Under the pieces are notes generated by a model. That model saw only the letters and a program-made list of their open reading frames with translations, made no database searches and was not told the DNA's origin. From JAJRRA01 sp048636595 (lineage in GTDB: Bacteria > Pseudomonadota > Gammaproteobacteria > Xanthomonadales > SZUA-36), in contig JAIVWI010000127.1 of the NCBI GenBank assembly GCA_048636595.1, positions 1-8,863 of the forward strand: DNA of 8,863 nucleotides, read 5' to 3'. The position numbers were made by a program, and so were the translations under genes. Position 1 is the stretch's first letter, and each line of letters begins with the position of its first letter. Shown here piece after piece: positions 4,643-8,863 of the stretch.

Positions 4643-6269
4643 TCACCGGGCCGTTCAGTGCGGCCAGTACTTTCTGGTCCCGGTTGTAGACGTCCTTGTA
4701 AAAACTGACTTTGCCACCGGGCTCTATGCTGGCCGTCAGGTAGAGGATCACGACCGGCATCTTTGGTGAGGGGTGAATACGCTGGGTTTCCCTTGAGGCC
4801 ACGATAGCCTCCAGTTTTGAGCGGTTGTATTTCACCGGGTCATCCAGCACCAGTTCAGCCAGCTTGAGCGGATCCTCAATACGGACGCAGCCAGAGGAAA
4901 AAGCTCGCTCTGAGTGCGAGAACAACTCGCGGTGTGGCGTATCGTGCAGGAACACGAAGTGTTCGTTCGGGAAAATGAACTTGACCGTACCCAGCGAATT
5001 GTTGGGGCCGGGATCCTGGCGCAGGGTGTAGGGGACGCCCTTGCTGTACTGGTTCCAGTCCACCGTCGATGGGTCGACGAATTTTCCGTTACGGTCGATC
5101 ACCCTGATGTTTTTCGATGCCAGGTAGTTCGGGTTTTTCTTGATTGCAGGCAGTGTGTCATTGCGCAGGATGCCGGGCGGAATGGTCCAGGTTGGATTGA
5201 ATTCCAGGTACGCGATGTCACCCCGGAATACCGGGGTTTTCCGGTAGTTCTTGCCGACCATCGCACGTGTGGACCACTCAAGCTCGCCATCCTTGAAGAA
5301 GAAAGCCCTGAATCCGGCAATATTGACCGCAACCATCGTGTCAACGGCTTCCTGGTTCACCCAGCGCAGGCGTTCCAGGGAAATGCGTAACTGGTCGACC
5401 CGGGTTTCAACGGGGACGTTCATCGCGGCGATGGACTGCTTGCCGACGATGCCGTCATCGTCCAGTGCGTGCCGCGCCTGGAAACCCTTTACCGCAAGCT
5501 CGAGTTCCCGGTCGAATACCGGTGAATTTGTATTGGCGCCTGCCGGAAGATCGCTGGTTGTCGCCAGTCGCCTGCGAATGACAGCAATGCGGGGGTCCTT
5601 ATCGTCCAGGCGAAGCGTGGGGCCTTCCGGTACCGTCGGCCAGCCACCGTTGGCGGCGATAGTGCGGTACAAGGCCAGCTTGTACTGAAGTTGCCGGTAT
5701 ATTGGCCCTGTCGGTGCGACCATTTCGACGAAATCGGTCAGGGATGAAGACTCGACTGCTTGCTCGATGGTCAAGGTGGGAGACTGGTGGTGGAAGGTTT
5801 CCCTGCGGTAATTGATGTCTGGATCCAGCTTGCTGCCTTCCACCTTGCCGAAGCGCCGGTGGTAACCGTATCGAAGCAGGCTTTCCGTCAGCAATAAATC
5901 GGCCTCTGCCTCGATCTCAGCGGATGATGAAGACTCCCTTTGTTGCAGAATCTGCCGCAACTGATCAATGTTGTAGTCGGCCGGGATCAGGCCGTGGTCG
6001 GCGGAGTCATTGATTAACTCCATCAGTTCCCTGATCCTGGCCGGCCTGGTCCAGAACGGGGAGAAATCATGCCCCTCGTAAACCTCGAGCAGGAGGGCCT
6101 GGGCCAGGATATCCACACCGCGAATGACCAGGTCATTGCTGCGCAGCATTTCTTCGATGTCCCGGTTTACTTCCGGTTTGGCGCCGGTTTCAGAGGCGTT
6201 CAATCCAGCTGTACCAGTCAGTAAAAAAAAGACAGTGAATAAAGCTGCAAGCCGCATGCTGAGGTTCAT
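4620..6269 (-). CDS. ldtD: L,D-transpeptidase, YcbB/LdtD family
   Basis: This enzyme makes 3-3 (mDap-mDap) cross-links in peptidoglycan, which can replace penicillin-binding-protein cross-links under stress or beta-lactams. The 549-residue product has a signal peptide or anchor (1-25) and an N-terminal scaffold region (to about 215). A peptidoglycan-binding domain (about 225-285, AVKGFQARHALDDDGIVGKQ) and a YkuD catalytic domain (about 312-478) follow. The active-site signature is FVFLHDTPHRELFSHSERAF then SSGCVRIEDP, with His442 and the catalytic Cys461. The FNPTWTIPPGI segment (357-367) is typical of the YcbB branch. Length is close to the E. coli protein (about 615) but shorter. The ATG at 6269 is preceded by AGGA about eight bases upstream. 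It lies 58 bases after the MepK-like gene and is probably co-transcribed with it. The gene symbol is by homology; the true orthologue relationship was not tested. Confidence 0.93.
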   Translation of the reverse strand: MNLSMRLAALFTVFFLLTGTAGLNASETGAKPEVNRDIEEMLRSNDLVIRGVDILAQALLLEVYEGHDFSPFWTRPARIRELMELINDSADHGLIPADYNIDQLRQILQQRESSSSAEIEAEADLLLTESLLRYGYHRRFGKVEGSKLDPDINYRRETFHHQSPTLTIEQAVESSSLTDFVEMVAPTGPIYRQLQYKLALYRTIAANGGWPTVPEGPTLRLDDKDPRIAVIRRRLATTSDLPAGANTNSPVFDRELELAVKGFQARHALDDDGIVGKQSIAAMNVPVETRVDQLRISLERLRWVNQEAVDTMVAVNIAGFRAFFFKDGELEWSTRAMVGKNYRKTPVFRGDIAYLEFNPTWTIPPGILRNDTLPAIKKNPNYLASKNIRVIDRNGKFVDPSTVDWNQYSKGVPYTLRQDPGPNNSLGTVKFIFPNEHFVFLHDTPHRELFSHSERAFSSGCVRIEDPLKLAELVLDDPVKYNRSKLEAIVASRETQRIHPSPKMPVVILYLTASIEPGGKVSFYKDVYNRDQKVLAALNGPVIIDVPEG

Positions 6270-6327
6270 ATGATTTTCCTGGAATTAGAGGTGAAAAAAT
6301 TTTGGGGAAGCTTACAGGGCCCCTGAT

Positions 6328-6849
6328 CTACCAATAACGAACTCTGCCCGTATCGACATGTACAAAGTCCGAGCCGGGGTAATAACCTACACCGCCAAGT
6401 TTGAGGTTCCGGGCGGTATCGCGCAGCACTTCGAGATCCAGGCCATTGAGGCGGACGTCGATGGCATTACCGATGAGGTGCTGGCTTTTCTTCGCAACAC
6501 CCGAACTCCTGGCGCGGAGCATTTCATTGGTTTGCGGTGAACGGTAAGCTGAAATTACTTCCCAGGTGTTGGAATTCCCGGTGGCTTGCTGAATTCGCCA
6601 CAGGATATCCATCAGCTCCGGATCGAGATCCCGTTGTTTGCCGTCCCGCCAGTCGGCCAGGAAAACCCTTATCCTCGTCAGGGCCTCAGGATCGTATTCG
6701 CCCTGCCTGTAATAAGCCACTTCAAGTACCTTGCCGGTATGGGTGTGGTAAAACTTCAAGATCCGGTCCCCGCCGGTATTTCCGGATAAGCCGGAAAAGG
6801 CGGCCAGGCCGGCAAGCAGCAGGGAAATCTTGAAAAAACGTGTCATCAT
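6328..6849 (-). CDS. mepK: MepK (YcbK)-like murein endopeptidase, DUF882/peptidase M15
   Basis: This predicted periplasmic zinc endopeptidase would cleave peptidoglycan cross-links; E. coli MepK prefers 3-3 links made by LdtD-type enzymes. From the ATG at 6849 the product has 173 residues with a signal peptide (TRFFKISLLLAGLAAFSGLS). The family core follows: ILKFYHTHTGK, VISAYRSPQTNEMLRARSSG, VAKKSQHLIGNAIDVRLNG and GGVGYYPGSDFVHVDTG. It ends RVRYW, very like the E. coli ending. Zinc ligands in this numbering are H124 and D131 (SQHLIGNAID) and H164 (FVHVD). The frame is open to an ATG at 6921, but that start would bury the signal peptide and lies upstream of the predicted -10 (6893-6898). I therefore chose 6849; a second ATG follows at 6846. 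The RBS is weak either way. It is the first gene of a two-gene unit with the L,D-transpeptidase gene. Confidence 0.92.
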   Translation of the reverse strand: MMTRFFKISLLLAGLAAFSGLSGNTGGDRILKFYHTHTGKVLEVAYYRQGEYDPEALTRIRVFLADWRDGKQRDLDPELMDILWRIQQATGNSNTWEVISAYRSPQTNEMLRARSSGVAKKSQHLIGNAIDVRLNGLDLEVLRDTARNLKLGGVGYYPGSDFVHVDTGRVRYW

Positions 6850-6892
6850 GGGTTTTTGGGCATTGGCTACTGGAAATGGGTTCGAACTGACT

Positions 6893-6898
6893 ATTATA
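6893..6898 (-). promoter_or_regulatory. Predicted -10 box for the mepK-ldtD unit
   Basis: A perfect TATAAT lies on the minus strand at 6898-6893, about 43 bases upstream of the chosen mepK ATG (6849). The -35 region is poor (TGGCCC at 16-base spacing), which suggests a weak or activated promoter. A GGCCC/GGGCC inverted repeat (6901-6905 and 6915-6919) sits just upstream of the -10 and could be a protein site. The intergenic region also has to hold the promoter of the divergent DUF2784 gene. Confidence 0.4.
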
Positions 6899-6933
6899 CA
6901 GGCCCGGGATATATGGGCCATAGCTGAGTAACC

Positions 6934-7293
6934 ATGTTACACGCTGCAATCGCAAACTTGCTGGTGATCGTGCACTTCCTGTTCGTCCTGTTCGTGATTC
7001 TGGGCGGATTCCTGCTGTTTCGCTGGCCCAGGATTGCCTTCGTTCATTTACCTGCTGCCGCCTGGGGCGTGATGATAGAACTCAATCACTGGATATGCCC
7101 GTTGACACCTTTCGAGCAGAGCATGAGGCGCGCTGCAGGGGAGGAGGGCTATACCGGCGGATTTATTGACCATTACATTGTTCCGTTGCTCTACCCCGAG
7201 GGCTTGACGCCGGAAATTCAATGGGTGCTGGGCGCCGTCGTGTTGCTGGTGAACGCCGCTATATATGGGAGTTGGTTGTTGAAGCGCAGGTAA
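6934..7293 (+). CDS. DUF2784 family membrane protein
   Basis: The 119-residue protein has about three hydrophobic segments: residues 3-27 (NLLVIVHFLFVLFVILGGFLL), 36-50, and a C-terminal one at about 95-115. Diagnostic family features are FRWPRIAFVHLPAAAWGVMI, ELNHWICPLTPFEQ and GYTGGFIDHYIVPLLYPEGL, which match DUF2784 nearly word for word. Function is unknown for the whole family. It is divergent from the mepK-ldtD pair, with 84 bases between start codons, so it may share regulation. The ribosome-binding site is weak (GAG eight bases before the ATG). The stop codon TAA (7291-7293) lies inside the head of a REP unit (GTAAAAG), so the repeat inserted at or grew into the very end of the gene. 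The C-terminal residues (LLKRR) may have been altered by it. Confidence 0.9.
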   Translation: MLHAAIANLLVIVHFLFVLFVILGGFLLFRWPRIAFVHLPAAAWGVMIELNHWICPLTPFEQSMRRAAGEEGYTGGFIDHYIVPLLYPEGLTPEIQWVLGAVVLLVNAAIYGSWLLKRR

Positions 7294-7352
7294 AAGCGTG
7301 CTTGCACGCGAATGTGATTTATTCAGATTTCGGCCCCAAGGGACCTCTTACA
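7290..7352. repeat. Second REPIN: diverged inverted pair of REP units
   Basis: The plus-oriented unit (7290-7312) reads GTAAAAG, then stem-loop GCGTGC-TT-GCACGC (7296-7309), then GAA. The minus-oriented unit (7352-7329) reads TGTAAGA, stem-loop GGTCCC-TT-GGGGCC, then GAA. Both align position for position with the arms of the element at 1085-1145 (TGTAAGA, GGTCGC-TT-GCGGCC, GAC), and the total size is alike (63 versus 61 bases). Across the three distinct arms, four of six stem pairs differ while every one still pairs and the TT loop is fixed, which argues for selection on the hairpin. The element begins inside the DUF2784 stop codon and may serve as its transcription end. Confidence 0.65.
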
Positions 7353-7450
7353 ATTACGCTTCCATAAGTTTCTGGTCAAGCAGCCTGGTGGCGTTCATAA
7401 TTTGTGGGTGAGGTTGGCCGCTTGTTGAGGTCTTCCTGCGAGAGCATTCC

Positions 7451-8863
7451 ATGCAAAATAACCGGGAAAAATCAAAAGTCAGGCTGGCCGCACTTGTCAT
7501 TGCGCCTTTGATCAGCCTGTCATTGATCCTTTTCGGTGATTTGGCGCCTGATAATCCAAAAATCACTTACACGCTGGCGATAGCAATATTGATGGCCATT
7601 TGGTGGGTTACAGAGGCCATACCGCTTGCCGCAACCGCATTGCTCCCCGTTGTCCTTTTCCCGTTGTTTGGCGTTGTTGACGGGAAAACGATTTCCGCCA
7701 TGTATTTCAACCACCTGATCTTCCTTTTTATAGGTGGTTTTTTAATGGCCCTGGCCATGGAACGCTGGAATCTGCACAAACGCATCGCCATCAAGATTCT
7801 CATTTTTTTTGGCGTCAGCCCCGGAAGAATACTGATGGGTTTCATGTTCGCCACCGCTTTCCTGTCGATGTGGATGTCGAATACGGCGACGACCATGATG
7901 ATGATCCCCATCGCCCTTTCGATTATTTACAAACTGGAAGAAATCCTGGGTAAAGCAAAATTGGGAAGTTACTCCATCGGTTTGTTGCTGGGCATTGCCT
8001 ATTCAGCGTCCATCGGGGGGATAGCGACCCTGGTCGGTACGCCACCCAACCTGTCGTTCGCGCGAATCGTAAATATCATTTTTCCGGCCATGCCGGAAGT
8101 GTCGTTTGCCGACTGGTTCATTTTTGCCATCTGGATCACCGTGCTGGTTTTCCTGGCGGCCTGGCTCCTGTTGTACCTGATGTATAAACCGGCGCAGCCG
8201 TGGAAAGGCTTGAAAAGAGAGGATTTCAGGCAAGAGTACCAACTGCTGGGCAAGGCAAAACCGGAAGAGAAAATTGTGTTTGTGCTGTTTGTTTTGATGG
8301 CGCTGCTCTGGATCTTCAGAACGGGGTTTCATATCGGACCGGTCAACATTCCGGGGTGGGCACAGCTATTCAACAATCCGGGCTACATAAACGACGGCAC
8401 GGTGGCCATTGCGATTGCACTCATCCTGTTCATCATTCCATCAAGTTCCAGGAAGGGGGAAAGAATCATGAACTGGGAAACAGCCAACCGCCTTCCCTGG
8501 CATATCGTGCTTTTGTTTGGCGGTGGTTTCGCCCTGGCCAAAGGATTTGTCGAATCCGGCCTGTCCATGTGGTTTGGTGAGCAATTAGCCGGGTTGGCGG
8601 GCACCCATCCCATGGTTCTCATGTCGCTTATCGTGGCGATGATGTCGTTTCTGACCGAGTTGACCTCCAATACCGCGACCACCGAAATGATTCTCCCCAT
8701 CCTGGCGGGCCTGGCCGTGACGATCCAGGTCAATCCCCTGTTGTTGATGATTCCGGCGACACTGGCCGCCTCACTCGCATTTATGCTGCCGGTGGCAACG
8801 CCGCCCAATGCGATTATTTTCGGAACCGGACACCTGCGGATCAAAGACATGGTCAGAACGGGG
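7451..8863 (+). CDS. SLC13/DASS (INDY-type) sodium:dicarboxylate symporter, 3' end cut by window edge
   Basis: This inner-membrane transporter is predicted to carry C4-dicarboxylates or related di/tricarboxylates with sodium. The open frame gives 471 residues up to the edge without a stop. Bacterial members such as VcINDY have about 460-490, so only a short C-terminal part is missing. The two family signature motifs are present: SNTATTMMMIP (SNT at 143-145) and TSNTATTEMILPI (SNT at 406-408), each in a re-entrant hairpin that binds Na+ and substrate carboxylates. Each is paired with a second repeat motif, GIATLVGTPPN (190-200) and MLPVATPPNAIIFGTG (445-460). WWVTEAIPLAATAL (51-64) is also typical. 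The ATG at 7451 is the only start after the in-frame stop at 7409-7411, and its RBS (GAGAG at 7441-7445) is weak. Exact substrate cannot be read from the sequence. Confidence 0.93.
   Translation, partial: MQNNREKSKVRLAALVIAPLISLSLILFGDLAPDNPKITYTLAIAILMAIWWVTEAIPLAATALLPVVLFPLFGVVDGKTISAMYFNHLIFLFIGGFLMALAMERWNLHKRIAIKILIFFGVSPGRILMGFMFATAFLSMWMSNTATTMMMIPIALSIIYKLEEILGKAKLGSYSIGLLLGIAYSASIGGIATLVGTPPNLSFARIVNIIFPAMPEVSFADWFIFAIWITVLVFLAAWLLLYLMYKPAQPWKGLKREDFRQEYQLLGKAKPEEKIVFVLFVLMALLWIFRTGFHIGPVNIPGWAQLFNNPGYINDGTVAIAIALILFIIPSSSRKGERIMNWETANRLPWHIVLLFGGGFALAKGFVESGLSMWFGEQLAGLAGTHPMVLMSLIVAMMSFLTELTSNTATTEMILPILAGLAVTIQVNPLLLMIPATLAASLAFMLPVATPPNAIIFGTGHLRIKDMVRTG

Noticed and set aside
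6291..6325. GGGG/CCCC hairpin followed by an AAAATTTTTT run between mepK and ldtD (minus strand)
   Set aside because: The stem is only four pairs with a 12-base loop and the T run is not adjacent, so it is too weak to call an intrinsic terminator.
6850..6921. Upstream start at 6921 for the MepK-like protein
   Set aside because: It would add 24 residues before a clear signal peptide and would lie upstream of the predicted TATAAT (6893-6898), so its codons would not be in the transcript.
8383..8850. Minus-strand open frames over the dicarboxylate transporter (also 7567-7911 and 7999-8332)
   Set aside because: They are antisense to two intact SNT signature motifs and a continuous 471-residue frame, and show no domain of their own.
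1..8863. A defence system, CRISPR array, toxin-antitoxin pair or mobile element
   Set aside because: No repeats with regular spacers, nuclease, integrase or transposase genes were seen; the only repeats are the two REPINs.

Overview
The window looks like a piece of a gammaproteobacterial genome or metagenomic contig. The evidence is a periplasmic cell-wall gene pair of the mepK/ldtD (YcbK/YcbB) type, a DUF2784 gene, a proteobacterial-style zinc ABC transporter cluster with an outer-membrane partner, and REP/REPIN-type repeats. No rRNA, tRNA, CRISPR array, integrase or transposase is visible. The first and last genes run off the ends.

Layout. Positions 1-~397 (+) hold an internal piece of a UvrA excinuclease gene with no start and no proper end. 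At ~395-406 it changes abruptly into the 3'-truncated end of a minus-strand DoxX/MauE-type membrane protein gene (to 709), preceded on the same strand by a small lipoprotein gene (731-997) with a plausible sigma70 promoter. The two truncated genes meet head-on inside one codon stretch, and the UvrA piece does not read as gammaproteobacterial. This is either a rearrangement breakpoint or a chimeric contig end. Positions 1085-1145 carry a perfect 24-nt inverted repeat that I read as a REPIN.

Positions 1201-4642 (+) form a probable metal (zinc) uptake operon: a small exported Cys/His protein, a coiled-coil outer-membrane beta-barrel protein, a ZnuA-like binding protein and a ZnuB-like permease. 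No ATPase (ZnuC) gene is present, so the transporter must borrow one from elsewhere. The permease gene overlaps the 3' end of the next, convergent gene by 23 bases.

Positions 4620-6849 (-) encode two peptidoglycan enzymes, a MepK-like endopeptidase followed by an LdtD-like L,D-transpeptidase, probably co-transcribed. One forms 3-3 cross-links and the other cleaves peptide cross-links. A DUF2784 membrane protein gene (6934-7293) diverges from them, and its stop codon lies inside a second REPIN (7290-7352). The arms of the two REPINs have different stem sequences but conserved pairing and the same TT loop. The window ends inside an SLC13/DASS (INDY-type) sodium:dicarboxylate transporter gene (7451 to the edge).

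Most of the content is recognisable. The parts that merit a second look are the covarying REPIN family, the ATPase-less zinc cluster with its undescribed-looking outer-membrane and Cys/His proteins, and the uvrA/doxX junction.
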